DNA of 39,923 nucleotides. Origin: Stieleria sedimenti (GTDB lineage: Bacteria > Planctomycetota > Planctomycetia > Pirellulales > Pirellulaceae). The notes under the pieces were generated by a model. That model made no database searches and had not been told where the DNA came from. It was given only the letters and a program-made list of their open reading frames with translations. This document shows, piece by piece, positions 8,013 to 16,136 of the stretch (positions within the stretch are counted from its first letter, which is position 1; every line of letters starts with the position of its first letter). The position numbers were made by a program, and so were the translations under genes. The stretch covers positions 1-39,923 of the forward strand of contig NZ_JANZKV010000002.1 of assembly GCF_025060895.1 (NCBI RefSeq), read 5' to 3'.

Positions 8013-8472
8013 AATCGCCGCCCAAACGCCTTCGCTGTCACACGTAGTCAAGCTTGAGTCGCGATTGTATCAGCAAAAAGGGCGACAGGTTTGTCAGCGT
8101 CGACAAGATCGCCAACGCCTTTTTGCTTTGAGTTTCACCCGCCGAACATTGACCGGCGACTATCCGTTCTCCTGGCGTTCGTCTGCAAGTTCGGATCTGA
8201 TGAACTCTTCGATCGGTTCATAATATTCCTCGACCGACCGGATTGCAAACCATCTGGAAGAGCATTCGACAGACACGGAATTTGACAGGGGGTTGGCGGC
8301 CCTTCGCCTTCAATCAGCGCGAGGGGTCACCCTGATCGTATGATTCGGGTTGTGCGGGCAATCGACTCGGCAACTGGTCGGCCAAGCCCGGGACCTTCGT
8401 TGCAATCAACCGCTACGCAGGTAGTCTTCCGGATCTAGTATTCGACTTCGAAGTCAAACCAAGTGGGACACC
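8013..8472. other. Gene-free stretch
   Basis: This 460-bp interval lies between the divergent membrane-protein and zinc-ribbon genes. It presumably contains both promoters, but I could not identify convincing -35/-10 pairs, RNA genes or repeats. Short open frames in it have arginine-rich, coding-unlike translations. Confidence 0.5.
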
Positions 8473-8943
8473 ATGGCGATTTGCGAACACTGTCACGCCG
8501 GAGTTGAGATTCCTGAAGGGAGAGCGTGGATCGACTGCGGATCGTGCGGCCGGGTGGCATTTGGATTCAGTGAGCGAGAGTATTCAGCGCAGCGACGGGT
8601 ACGAGAGATCGCGGGTCCAAAGAGTCTTGAGGGGCGTGCCTTGACTGCTGCGAAAGATCTTCGCAAATGGTTGAGAGCCACGACACCTCCGGGCTTCAGT
8701 TGGGTGCGGATGTGGGGGACGTGCAGCAGCGCTGTCGGCTTCAAGTTCGAAGATGATGGCAGTGTCTTGCTTTACAATCCCAACAACCCGAACCTCGGCC
8801 GTCCATCACTTACTCGTCGAGAAGTCACCATTGGTGCAACCGTGATGAGGCGACGCAAAGCTCGGGAGCTTCGTTTCACCGAAAGCGTGCTCGGGCAGCC
8901 TCAGGGAGTGATTCAGTTTAAGGACTACACCTTGGAGGGTTAA
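8473..8943 (+). CDS. Small zinc-ribbon-containing hypothetical protein
   Basis: This 156-residue soluble protein starts at ATG 8473. The N-terminus has four cysteines in the pattern C4-x2-C7 ... C22-x2-C25, a likely zinc ribbon or rubredoxin-like knuckle. The remaining ~115 residues include a basic helix (AAKDLRKWLRA) and a Trp/Gly-containing beta-rich part. I do not recognise the family and no catalytic motif is visible. It has no close co-directional partner and is followed by a dispersed repeat element at 8985. Confidence 0.65.
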   Translation: MAICEHCHAGVEIPEGRAWIDCGSCGRVAFGFSEREYSAQRRVREIAGPKSLEGRALTAAKDLRKWLRATTPPGFSWVRMWGTCSSAVGFKFEDDGSVLLYNPNNPNLGRPSLTRREVTIGATVMRRRKARELRFTESVLGQPQGVIQFKDYTLEG

Positions 8944-8984
8944 TCGACTGAGCAACACTCCCGGTCGTTGGCGACCGCCTTGGA

Positions 8985-9150
8985 ACGTCGCTTCTTTTAC
9001 TGCAGGATCTGGCAACCGATTTAGATTCTCTCCCTCTGGGAGAGACGGCGTTTGCGCAGCAAGCAAACGCCAGAGAGGGCCCGCGCTGCGAAAGACTTGG
9101 GGCCTTGCGCTACGATCAAATCCGTCACTGAGACAATGGACGTCCCCTGG
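8985..9150 (+). repeat. Two-hairpin dispersed element, copy 2
   Basis: The first 95 bases (8985-9079) match 4383-4477 with two mismatches and keep both hairpins intact. The tail from CGTCA at 9123 corresponds to the tail of copy 1, while the ~43 bases between differ. The conserved stems with a variable middle suggest a structured mobile or amplified element. Confidence 0.8.
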
Positions 9151-9275
9151 CGAACCGAGCCGAGCGATCCTTGATCCACCACGGCACAACGCATGAAAGT
9201 GCGGGCATTCTGCGCCCCCTCGGTCGCCGCTTGCCGGTAATCTGTCCATCAAACCTCAGCAAGACGAAAGCGCTC

Positions 9276-9404
9276 TCACGACATCCAAGCCATAACGATG
9301 ACGAAAAGTAACGCAGCGATGGCGAACGTGATCATTAGCCCTCCACAGCCAATGGAATTGTTGGGTCCACCTACATCGCCGAAAAAATCGAAGTCGTCTA
9401 GCAA
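9276..9404 (-). CDS. Possible 42-residue single-helix membrane protein
   Basis: This ORF, too short for usual gene callers, opens at TTG 9404 just after an in-frame stop. It encodes an acidic N-terminus (DDFDFFGDVGG), an NNSIGCGGL linker and one strong hydrophobic helix (ITFAIAALLFVIVMAW) before TGA. The ordered acidic-Gly-helix layout looks like a genuine small membrane protein. No Shine-Dalgarno site is visible and the TTG start is weak, so it could also be chance. Confidence 0.4.
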   Translation of the reverse strand: MLDDFDFFGDVGGPNNSIGCGGLMITFAIAALLFVIVMAWMS

Positions 9405-9812
9405 GGTACTGACTCATTGGTGGATTGAGTAAAAGGCCGATGGCAGTTAGGACCGTTTTTATCGTAACCCGAAACAGCGGACGCGGTCGCTGCCGACGAG
9501 GAGATGCCCTCTGACGAGCTGTCTTTTCTCGCTGCTTCGATCAGTCGGACCCGTCTGATCAGACCGATCCGACTGATCTTCCCACGCTGAAGTTGGATAA
9601 ATTTCGCTGACTTACAAACTCCGAGAAATGCTTTCGGTGCCCACGACCGAGGCGAGTTTTGATACTCCGGCGGCAAAACGCTCGCTTGCCGGATTGATCT
9701 GGATCTGGCGTTTGCTGCGACATTAGGATCGCCGCGTCGTCTGACTCGCACGTCTCTCCCGGTTGCGTGAGTCCTTTGAAAATCCAGTTTCACGCCATCG
9801 CCGCTCTGTTTC
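9405..9812. other. Gene-free stretch upstream of the patatin gene
   Basis: No convincing gene was found here. Its notable content is the 40-bp dyad at 9539-9578. A minus-strand open frame spans most of it, but its translation is Arg/Ser-rich and shows no domain. Confidence 0.5.
9539..9578. repeat. 40-bp near-perfect palindrome
   Basis: Outer arms GATCAGTCGGA and TCCGACTGATC (11 bp, perfect) flank a perfect 12-bp centre GTCTGATCAGAC sharing the same axis (9558/9559). Only the 3-bp joints differ, giving about 18 of 20 paired positions. No T-run follows on either strand, which argues against an intrinsic terminator. An operator for the patatin gene 235 bp downstream or a REP-type element are both possible. 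Confidence 0.75.
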
Positions 9813-10940
9813 ATGAAGATCTCCCTGGCATTTTCCGGCGGTGGCGTCCGTGCGACGGTGTTTCACCTCGGTGTTCTGGCTCGGCTGGCGCGGCAGGATT
9901 TGCTGGGCAACGTGGAAATCGTCTCCAGCGTTTCCGGGGGCAGCTTGGCTGCCGGGCTGGTCATCGCATCGGCCGGTTACCGTTGGCCGACTAGCGAACA
10001 ATACCTGCATGACATCGTGCCCCGATGCCTTGCACTGCTGACGACGCAAAACGTGCAGCGGACTTACGTCCTGAACTCGCTGCTGTTTCCGTGGCGACTG
10101 GCGACCGGTCGAGCATCGGTGCTAGGCGACGCGTTGGAAAGCAAATGGGGCATCAAGGGATCGCTTGCTGATTTGCCCGTCGCGCCACGCTGGATCATCA
10201 ATGCGACCTGCTATCAGACCGGCAAGAACTGGCGTTTCCAACGCGACTTGATGGGCGACTATCAAACCAAGTACGTCACGGATCCCGATTTCCGCTTGTC
10301 GCACGCGCTGGCCGCGTCGGCCGCGGTTCCCGGTTTGATCGGCCCGCTGCGTCTCCCATCGCGCCGACACCGGTGGAGCGAGTTTCGTGATGGCGATTGG
10401 CACAGAATCTCGCCAAAGTACCAACACCTCCACCTTTGGGACGGCGGTGTGTACGACAACTTGGGCGTCGAGTCGCTGTTCAAACCCGGCGAAGGCCTGT
10501 GCGATGGCACCGATTTCCTGATCGTGTGCGACGCCTCGCGCCCGCTCTCGAGCGAAACCCGGCAATCACGCTGGCGGCCCGGCTACTTGAAGGCATCGAT
10601 GCGGCTGGTCGACATCGCGACCGACCAGGTTCGCAGTCTGCGGACCAGAATGCTGATGGAGTACTTTATCCAGAACCCGGGAAAGGGCACGTATTTGCGT
10701 TTGGGGTTGGCGACGAAGAAGGTTTACGCACGCCATCCCGGCGCCGGCAAACCCGCCTTGACCGACGACGAAGTCAGCCGGGTTTCGCGGATCGAAACCA
10801 CACTGCGTCGGCTCACCCACAGCGAGTTCAGCCTGCTGTTCCGCCACGGCTTCGAAGTCGCCGATGCAACGCTGTCCACCTACGGCAACGAAGCCCTCGG
10901 CCGAGTCCCCCGCAATCGAGTGCTGTTCAGAGCCGCGTGA
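9813..10940 (+). CDS. Patatin-like phospholipase / acyl hydrolase
   Basis: This 375-residue patatin-family protein would hydrolyse acyl esters of phospholipids or other lipids with a Ser-Asp dyad. The oxyanion motif GGGVR is at 9-13, the nucleophile S41 sits in SSVSGGS, and the catalytic Asp D210 is in the DGG motif (WDGGVYDNLG), so all catalytic elements are present. A VPGLIGPL segment near 172-179 follows the usual ASAA stretch. There is no signal peptide, so it is probably cytoplasmic or peripherally membrane-bound. Start ATG 9813 places GGG nine residues in, normal for the family. It stands alone; a long overlapping frame on the same strand is a shadow. The family includes both housekeeping enzymes and effectors, and nothing nearby selects between them. 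Confidence 0.9.
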   Translation: MKISLAFSGGGVRATVFHLGVLARLARQDLLGNVEIVSSVSGGSLAAGLVIASAGYRWPTSEQYLHDIVPRCLALLTTQNVQRTYVLNSLLFPWRLATGRASVLGDALESKWGIKGSLADLPVAPRWIINATCYQTGKNWRFQRDLMGDYQTKYVTDPDFRLSHALAASAAVPGLIGPLRLPSRRHRWSEFRDGDWHRISPKYQHLHLWDGGVYDNLGVESLFKPGEGLCDGTDFLIVCDASRPLSSETRQSRWRPGYLKASMRLVDIATDQVRSLRTRMLMEYFIQNPGKGTYLRLGLATKKVYARHPGAGKPALTDDEVSRVSRIETTLRRLTHSEFSLLFRHGFEVADATLSTYGNEALGRVPRNRVLFRAA

Positions 10941-11122
10941 AGTTTGGTCGGCCGTCGAAAACGGTTCTGCACAGATTCCAATGCTGTGAGTTGCTTGACA
11001 GCACCATCGAGGACCGTTCTGCTCACGGTGGATGCCTTCGCCGTGGGCAGAATTCAGAACGAGGTCTCGAATGCCTCACCGGCGTCAGGCTTTCCGTTTT
11101 CGACACGCTGATCATTGACCCG
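10941..11122. other. Non-coding or decayed coding DNA
   Basis: The frame of the next ORF stays open through this region, but its translation (Arg/Cys-rich, low in hydrophobic blocks) looks unlike protein until about 11090. It may be the eroded 5' part of the following gene. Confidence 0.4.
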
Positions 11123-11644
11123 ATGTTTGTCGGAAACGGGGATGACCAGTACGGCTGGATCGAAAGAACTTACCTGCAGAAATCAGAACTGCTCGAGGCG
11201 GCGAAGGTGACCCAGGGGGATGTGAGGAGCAAATGGCGATGGAAATCCGGAGTTCATGACTTTGAAATTGAGTTGGTACAGGGCAAAGCCTACGACTACC
11301 TCCCTGTAAAAGTCACGTTCAAAAGCAAAGACACGAGCAGGCCTGACCATTTTGGCGAAACCGCGATCAAGTGGAAAAAGCATCTGTCAGGGAAATTCCT
11401 TCCCTACGTGTTGAAGATGGCCTCGGAAAGCCCATTCGGCCAGAAGCAAGAACACCATCACTGGGTCCTTGACTGGCGTCTTGGAGATGAACTGCCAAGT
11501 GACTTCTTCCAGTGCGGCCTATCGGACTTCCGTACTCAGTTTACGCCCATCTACGATTTTAAGGTTGACGTCTACGCGCGTCCGAGCGGACTCATCCTCG
11601 GCACTCCATGGAAGACTCCCGAGGCACTTATTGAGGACGAGTAG
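11123..11644 (+). pseudogene. Hypothetical protein, probably 5'-truncated
   Basis: From ATG 11123 this encodes 173 residues that look coding: alternating charged and aromatic beta-strand segments (HDFEIELVQGKAYDYLPVKV), a Trp-rich stretch and an acidic end. It begins abruptly with no signal peptide or usual domain start, and upstream DNA in frame remains open without plausible protein. This suggests the C-terminal part of a larger planctomycete secreted protein that has lost its start. I do not recognise the family. A genuine short gene starting at 11123 is the alternative. A twin-unit repeat lies 82 bp downstream. Confidence 0.45.
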
Positions 11645-11726
11645 TGTCGTTGGAATTGCTCATCAACGGGTGACGGATGGGGCAGCGGCTTTGCGATGGT
11701 TCGTACCGACATCCTGCCTGCGCTCT

Positions 11727-11753
11727 ATCATTCTGCCCCGGATCATTCTGCCA
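11727..11753 (+). repeat. Twin-unit repeat, ATCATTCTGCC type, copy 2
   Basis: This block is identical over 27 bp to 6772-6798: two ATCATTCTGCC units separated by CCGG. It sits in the 217-bp gap between convergent genes; nothing else was seen in that gap. Confidence 0.75.
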
Positions 11754-11861
11754 CCCCGATTACATGAACGATCTGTTCCCAAGCGATCTCGATCATCCAA
11801 CCGCATTCGATAGGCCCAGCATTCCAGCCTGCGACGGCATCGTTGATGCCCAAACCCGCCC

Positions 11862-12713
11862 CTACTGATCCGGCCCGTGGCTGGACTCGATGATCACGGG
11901 TCGTTCGACCTTGATCCCCCAGGCTTTGAGCGTTTGGTAGGATTGGTCGCGGACGCCGTAGTACTTCGTGCGGGTTCGATCGTCGGCCATCTGTTCGCTG
12001 TACCGTGTGTCCTTCAGCAGCGCACGGAGCCGGTCGATGTTGGCTTCGGACTTGAAGTACCGCAGCACCTCGGCGGCCTTCGATCGGCTTGAATAGCTTT
12101 CGGAGTTCAGCAATCCGATCGCCAGCGTCTCCAGCTGCTCGTCAACGGGTACGATCAGTTGCCCGTAGGCTCCCAGCTTGGATTTGATCAGCACGTCCGG
12201 CGGAATCGGCAGACGAACGGTATGCAGCTGCCGCACGTTGGGTGGCACGCGGGCGATAATCTCCCTGGCCGCCTGGATGACAGCGTCTGGATTGCGCAGG
12301 ATCGTAAAATCGGCGCGAAAGACTTCGACCTTGTCCGGCGTCAACTCAATCAACTTTGGCGAGAACTGGTGATGATCGCTGTGTGCGATCAGCAGACGGC
12401 TCGATCGCTCCTCAACGTCTTTGAACCGCGCCGTCGGGTGTTCGACGAACAGCCCCATTTTCTCGTGACGTTGCTCGAAGATCGGGTACTTGAGCGTTTC
12501 CTCCACTGCGATCGTGATGCCAGGCTTCTCCGAGCCGCCGGGGATCGGCTCGTCGCGGACCCTGACGATTCTGGCAACCCAAACCCGGTCCGCGTTGATG
12601 ATCCAACTTTCCAGGCTCTCTGCGGTGTAGAACAAGGGTTGAGCCGTGGCGTGATCGCTCGCGAAGAACGCGAACCCCAAGACGACCACTGAAATTCGGC
12701 AAATGCGACGCAT
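11862..12713 (-). CDS. Secreted hypothetical protein
   Basis: This 283-residue protein is of unknown function. ATG 12713 is preferred over the upstream GTG at 12743 because AGGAG lies 9 nt before it and translation then begins with a clean signal peptide (MRRICRISVVVLGFAFF, cleavage likely after ATA near residue 25). The mature part has a beta-rich segment with VWVARIVRVRDE followed by an acidic region, resembling exported planctomycete proteins. The C-terminal third has HEAT-like helices (LLNSESYSSRSKAAEVLRYF). It is divergent from the PanB-like gene, with 179 bp between the starts. Confidence 0.75.
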   Translation of the reverse strand: MRRICRISVVVLGFAFFASDHATAQPLFYTAESLESWIINADRVWVARIVRVRDEPIPGGSEKPGITIAVEETLKYPIFEQRHEKMGLFVEHPTARFKDVEERSSRLLIAHSDHHQFSPKLIELTPDKVEVFRADFTILRNPDAVIQAAREIIARVPPNVRQLHTVRLPIPPDVLIKSKLGAYGQLIVPVDEQLETLAIGLLNSESYSSRSKAAEVLRYFKSEANIDRLRALLKDTRYSEQMADDRTRTKYYGVRDQSYQTLKAWGIKVERPVIIESSHGPDQ

Positions 12714-12778
12714 GCGTACCAGCTCCTGAAAGGGGCGAACCACTCGGGATTCCCTGTTGGAGTATAGCCGACGCGGTT

Positions 12779-12798
12779 CCGCCGTCTGGCGACGGCAG
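12779..12798 (+). repeat. REP-like hairpin, family B copy 1
   Basis: GCCGTC-TGGC-GACGGC forms a 6-bp stem. The 20-bp block beginning CCGCCGTCTG recurs inverted at 18303-18322 with one loop mismatch. It lies in the intergenic region between two divergent genes. Confidence 0.55.
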
Positions 12799-12892
12799 CG
12801 ACGCTCGCTTTGATTCCTTCCGAGCGGTGCGATATGTTTTGCGACATCTCACACCAATTGCCGTTTCTTCTCTGGAACAGAAAATCAAATCG

Positions 12893-13801
12893 ATGAACTC
12901 CGACGCAAACCCACCCAACGCATTGCCTCCCAGAGACGCGCACAAACGAGGGCTACACCGAACCATGACCCTCGGTGGGGCCTATGCAACCCGCAACCAC
13001 ACCATCAAGCACCTTCAAGATTTGAAAGGAAAAACCGTTCTCACCGAGACCATGCCGTTTACGACCAGCGAGGCGGTGGCGGCGGAAGCGGCGGGAATCG
13101 ACACGCTGAAAGTCAAGTTTGATCCAGCGTATCCGGCCGGTGCACTTGCGATCCGAAACGCAGCGCCGCACACCTTCATGACGTTCTGTATCGGATTAAC
13201 AAAGATTGCGACCGCGGCCGAAGCGGTCCGTGCCGGTTACGACGCCATGGAACTGGGCGCCGATGGAATCATGTGCCAATGGGGACCCGACTTCATTCGA
13301 GCCGTTGCGGATGCGGGAATTCCGGTTGAAGCTCACGCCGGCCTGGTGCCCCGCTTGAGCACCTGGACGGGAGGCCTGAGGGCGGTCGGCAAATCGATCG
13401 AAGAGGCGATGTGGGTCTACGAGCAGATTCAATCGTTTGAAGAAGCAGGAGCCTGGGCGGTGGAAGTGGAAGTCGTACCGGCCGAGTTGCTTGCACAGAT
13501 CTCCAAACGTACCCGCCTGGTGACCTCGTCCATCGGTGCGGGCAGTGGCGGTGATATTCAATTCATGTTCGCCGAAGACATTTTGGGCAACCACGCTCCT
13601 CCCTATCCACGGCACACCAAACAGTATCGGAACCTGTTCAAGATGGAACAGGCGATTCAGGCGGAGCGAGTCGGGGGCTTTCGAGACTATATCGACGACG
13701 TCAAAGGCGGACGGTTTCCTGGCCCCGAACATGTGGTCAAAGCGCCGGAAGGATTGATCGACCAGTTCCTTGCCGCAGTTGACGGCGGCCAGGACAAGTA
13801 A
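12893..13801 (+). CDS. Divergent PanB-fold (ketopantoate hydroxymethyltransferase-like) protein
   Basis: This 302-residue (beta/alpha)8-type protein resembles PanB, which transfers a hydroxymethyl group from methylene-THF to alpha-ketoisovalerate. Similarity is clearest from VEAHAGLVPRL (about 145-155, PanB GHLGLTPQ), through GGLRAVGK, EEAGAWAVEVEVVPAELL and SSIGAGSGGDIQ (PanB IGIGAGxxCDGQ). E193 aligns with the catalytic Glu (E. coli E181). The metal ligands of E. coli PanB (D45, D84, E114) do not look conserved: GDLPF is replaced by TFCIGL and KLEGG by IMCQWG. It may therefore be an aldolase or lyase with another substrate rather than true PanB. ATG 12893 is preferred; the GTG at 12827 adds 22 non-family residues. 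Confidence 0.75.
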   Translation: MNSDANPPNALPPRDAHKRGLHRTMTLGGAYATRNHTIKHLQDLKGKTVLTETMPFTTSEAVAAEAAGIDTLKVKFDPAYPAGALAIRNAAPHTFMTFCIGLTKIATAAEAVRAGYDAMELGADGIMCQWGPDFIRAVADAGIPVEAHAGLVPRLSTWTGGLRAVGKSIEEAMWVYEQIQSFEEAGAWAVEVEVVPAELLAQISKRTRLVTSSIGAGSGGDIQFMFAEDILGNHAPPYPRHTKQYRNLFKMEQAIQAERVGGFRDYIDDVKGGRFPGPEHVVKAPEGLIDQFLAAVDGGQDK

Positions 13802-13827
13802 TTTCCATCAGCAGCGATGAGTGCTTC

Positions 13828-13854
13828 ATTTTTTGACCACCCAATTTTTTGACC
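13828..13854 (+). repeat. Twin-unit repeat, TTTTTTGACC type, copy 2
   Basis: Two perfect ATTTTTTGACC units are separated by ACCCA (period 16 bp). The layout mirrors the ATCATTCTGCC family: 11-bp units with a 4-5 bp spacer. It lies in the 104-bp gap between convergent genes. Confidence 0.7.
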
Positions 13855-13905
13855 CGATTCTCCTTCGCAATGCGCCGCGACGAGTCCCGCGCTAACCTCC
13901 CGTCT

Positions 13906-15084
13906 TCAGGGCCGCTTCGTCTTCTGGATGAAACGCGCCAGTTCTTTCATGTCGACCTCTGCGTCGCCGTCTTGGTCGATCAGACTGAGCTTTTGCGGGG
14001 AGAGCGGGCTGTCGCGGTCCGCCCCGCTGGCGGTCAATTCTGACTTGGACAATTTGCGATCGCCATTGGAATCATTTCTCGCGATCAAGATCGATGCCCG
14101 GTTAGCGGATTCATCGTCGAACCCCAGAAGCTTTCGCTGCTTCGCCAAATACGTTTCGATTTCCAACAACGACAGGAGTCTGTCACCATTTTCGTCGGGG
14201 CTACCGAGGTCGGGGTCTGGGTCGGCTTGGTGAAACAGGTTCGCCGGCACTAAACCGTCGCCGTCTGGGTCGCTGCGTCGGATCACATTTCTGGCGAGCA
14301 ATTGATCCGCAGGCGTCATGCCCATTCGCATGCGGCGATCGGCCAGGTATTCCGCCAGCTCCGAGACCGATAGCGATTCGTTGTCGTTTCGATCGAACTT
14401 CATCGTTGCCGAATCCAAACCGACCCTTTCGAGTTCGTCACCGGCCAATTGCCGATCCCCATTGGCATCGCCCTGGTTGATCAACGCCATCGCACCACCC
14501 TGGTCACAGCCCTTGACACCCAACTCGTCGCGAAACTTGCGTTCAAACGCCAACCCGCGAATCAGTTCATCGGGAGAAAGTTCGTCGTCGGAATTTCGAT
14601 CGTAGCTTTCGATCTGATCTGAAAACGTATTGTTCTCCAGTTCCTTCAACTGCAACTTTCCGTCTCGATTGCTGTCATATCGCTTGGTGTAACGGTCGGC
14701 CAGAATCGCATCCATCTGCACGATCCCCGCCCGCTCACGTTCGGCGGCGAGTTTAAGCGTGACTTCGACGGACTGCAGGTTACCGCTGCGATTGAGATCA
14801 AAGGGGCGGATGTCTTCGCTGGTCCACTTCAGCCGCTCGTACTCGGATTTGCTCAGCGTTCCATCGTCATCCAAGTCATGCCGAGCATACAGTTTGGCGG
14901 TCGCCGTCAAATCCATTTCCAGTAGCTTGATCGAGAGCGGATCGGCCGGCTCGGATGGCGTGCCGGCGTCTTGTGCAACGAGCGATGGCGTGGCATGCAA
15001 CGCGGCAACGCAGGCAAGAAGAACGAGCAGCCATGCCGGAGAACGATTGGATCGGCAACAGTGGGAGAGCATCAGGGTCGGCAT
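13906..15084 (-). CDS. Secreted protein with about ten EF-hand-like calcium loops
   Basis: This 392-residue exported protein starts at ATG 15084 (the upstream GTG 15186 adds 34 residues before the signal). The signal peptide runs to about residue 36 (WLLVLLACVAALHA...LVAQ). The mature protein is a chain of DxDxDG-type 12-residue loops followed by acidic helices, for example DLDDDGTLSKSE, DSNRDGKLQLKE, DANGDRQLAGDE, DPDGDGLVPAN, DENGDRLLSLLE and DQDGDAEVDMKE. I count about ten, some degenerate. EF-hand proteins bind Ca2+ and are abundant in planctomycetes. Its role, whether calcium storage, adhesion or scaffolding, is not shown. Confidence 0.85.
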   Translation of the reverse strand: MPTLMLSHCCRSNRSPAWLLVLLACVAALHATPSLVAQDAGTPSEPADPLSIKLLEMDLTATAKLYARHDLDDDGTLSKSEYERLKWTSEDIRPFDLNRSGNLQSVEVTLKLAAERERAGIVQMDAILADRYTKRYDSNRDGKLQLKELENNTFSDQIESYDRNSDDELSPDELIRGLAFERKFRDELGVKGCDQGGAMALINQGDANGDRQLAGDELERVGLDSATMKFDRNDNESLSVSELAEYLADRRMRMGMTPADQLLARNVIRRSDPDGDGLVPANLFHQADPDPDLGSPDENGDRLLSLLEIETYLAKQRKLLGFDDESANRASILIARNDSNGDRKLSKSELTASGADRDSPLSPQKLSLIDQDGDAEVDMKELARFIQKTKRP

Positions 15085-15388
15085 CTCAGAACGGCTCCGC
15101 GTGATGGACTGAAGAGATCGGACACTTCTATTCGGCTCGTTGCCAAGTATAACCGCCATGGCGGACCAAACGTTCGACCTCCCCACGCTGCGCTCGACCC
15201 TCCCGCCAGGAGGGCGGCTATAAAAACCTGCTGCATTTTTCTCGCGGAGGCAGCGAGGTTTGATCGGTCACACGCCGTCGATTGACGCCCCATCGATGGT
15301 CCACTAGTGTGAATTCGGAGCAGCTGCTTGCAACCGACCGCCACGCCGGTGCAGCTGCACCGGTCTGATTCGAAATGGAACTCAACTT
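15085..15388. other. Intergenic region between divergent genes
   Basis: This 304-bp interval carries a CCCTCC-CGCCA-GGAGGG hairpin at about 15199-15215 and otherwise no gene or RNA that I can support. It should hold promoters for both the EF-hand and SIMPL genes. Confidence 0.45.
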
Positions 15389-16105
15389 ATGAACACACGT
15401 TTAACATTCGTCGCTGCCTTGCTGCTCCTCCCCCTGGGGATCGCTGCCCAGGAGCCACACTCTGAAACCGGCTCCGCCAACCGGGTGATCGTCGTCAGCG
15501 GGACGGGAGAGGTGAACGGCGTGCCCGATGTGGCCGAAATCAATGTCGGCGTTGTGGTCGAGGCAGACAGCGCCAAAGCGGCGCTGGTCGCAAACAACGA
15601 TCAAATGGGGCGACTGCTGGACAAACTGAAACAGCTTGGCATCGCCGAAAAAGACATCCAGACCAGCAGTTTTAACGTCGCGCCACGCTACCAACGCTCG
15701 CGCAATCCCGACGGCCAGCCTCCCAAGATCGACGGCTATCGGGTGACTAACCAGGTTCATATCCGCGTGCGTAAAATTGAATCGCTGGGCGTCGTGCTCG
15801 ATCAAGTCGTCACGGCCGGCGCGAACCAAATCAACGGCATCAGCTTTTCGATCGCCGATTCAGAAACGTTGATGGACGAAGCCCGCAACAAAGCCATCCG
15901 TGACGGCAAACGCAAAGCCGGCTTGATGGCCAAGGAAGCCGGTGTCAAGCTCGGCCAACTCGTGGAAATCCGCGACCACTCCGGCGGCGGCCAGCCCGCA
16001 CCGATGCGTTTCATGGCGATGGCCGAAGCGCGTTCGTCGGTGCCGATTCAAACCGGCGAACAAACGCTCTCGGCACAGGTTCAACTGACGTTCAAGTTTG
16101 AATAG
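15389..16105 (+). CDS. Secreted SIMPL-domain (DUF541) protein
   Basis: This 238-residue protein has an N-terminal signal peptide (MNTRLTFVAALLLLPLGIAA, cleavage near AQE) and one SIMPL/DUF541 domain spanning most of the mature chain. Diagnostic parts are VVSGTGEVNGVPDVAEINVGV at the start, the GIAEKDIQTSSFNVAPRY segment and a C-terminal ARNKAIRDGKRKA...MAKEAGVKLG helix region, then a final beta-strand VQLTFKFE. SIMPL proteins are periplasmic or outer-membrane-associated; oxidative stress links are known for E. coli YggE, but the molecular activity is unresolved. It is a stand-alone gene followed by a strong hairpin. Confidence 0.9.
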   Translation: MNTRLTFVAALLLLPLGIAAQEPHSETGSANRVIVVSGTGEVNGVPDVAEINVGVVVEADSAKAALVANNDQMGRLLDKLKQLGIAEKDIQTSSFNVAPRYQRSRNPDGQPPKIDGYRVTNQVHIRVRKIESLGVVLDQVVTAGANQINGISFSIADSETLMDEARNKAIRDGKRKAGLMAKEAGVKLGQLVEIRDHSGGGQPAPMRFMAMAEARSSVPIQTGEQTLSAQVQLTFKFE

Positions 16106-16108
16106 GTT

Positions 16109-16136
16109 CCGGAGGTGGCGCTGCGCTGACCTCCGG
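16109..16136 (+). terminator. Strong hairpin after the SIMPL gene
   Basis: CCGGAGGT and ACCTCCGG form a perfect 8-bp stem around a 12-nt loop, starting 4 nt after the stop codon. There is no T-run, so factor-independent termination is uncertain; it could equally be a REP-type repeat. Confidence 0.45.

Noticed and set aside
9398-9814. 138-residue minus-strand frame upstream of the patatin gene
   Set aside because: It is Arg/Ser-rich without hydrophobic core, and it spans the 40-bp palindrome and repeat DNA.
10397-11122. Open frame overlapping the patatin gene and running into the truncated gene
   Set aside because: Within the patatin gene it is an out-of-frame shadow, and only its part after about 11090 looks like protein.
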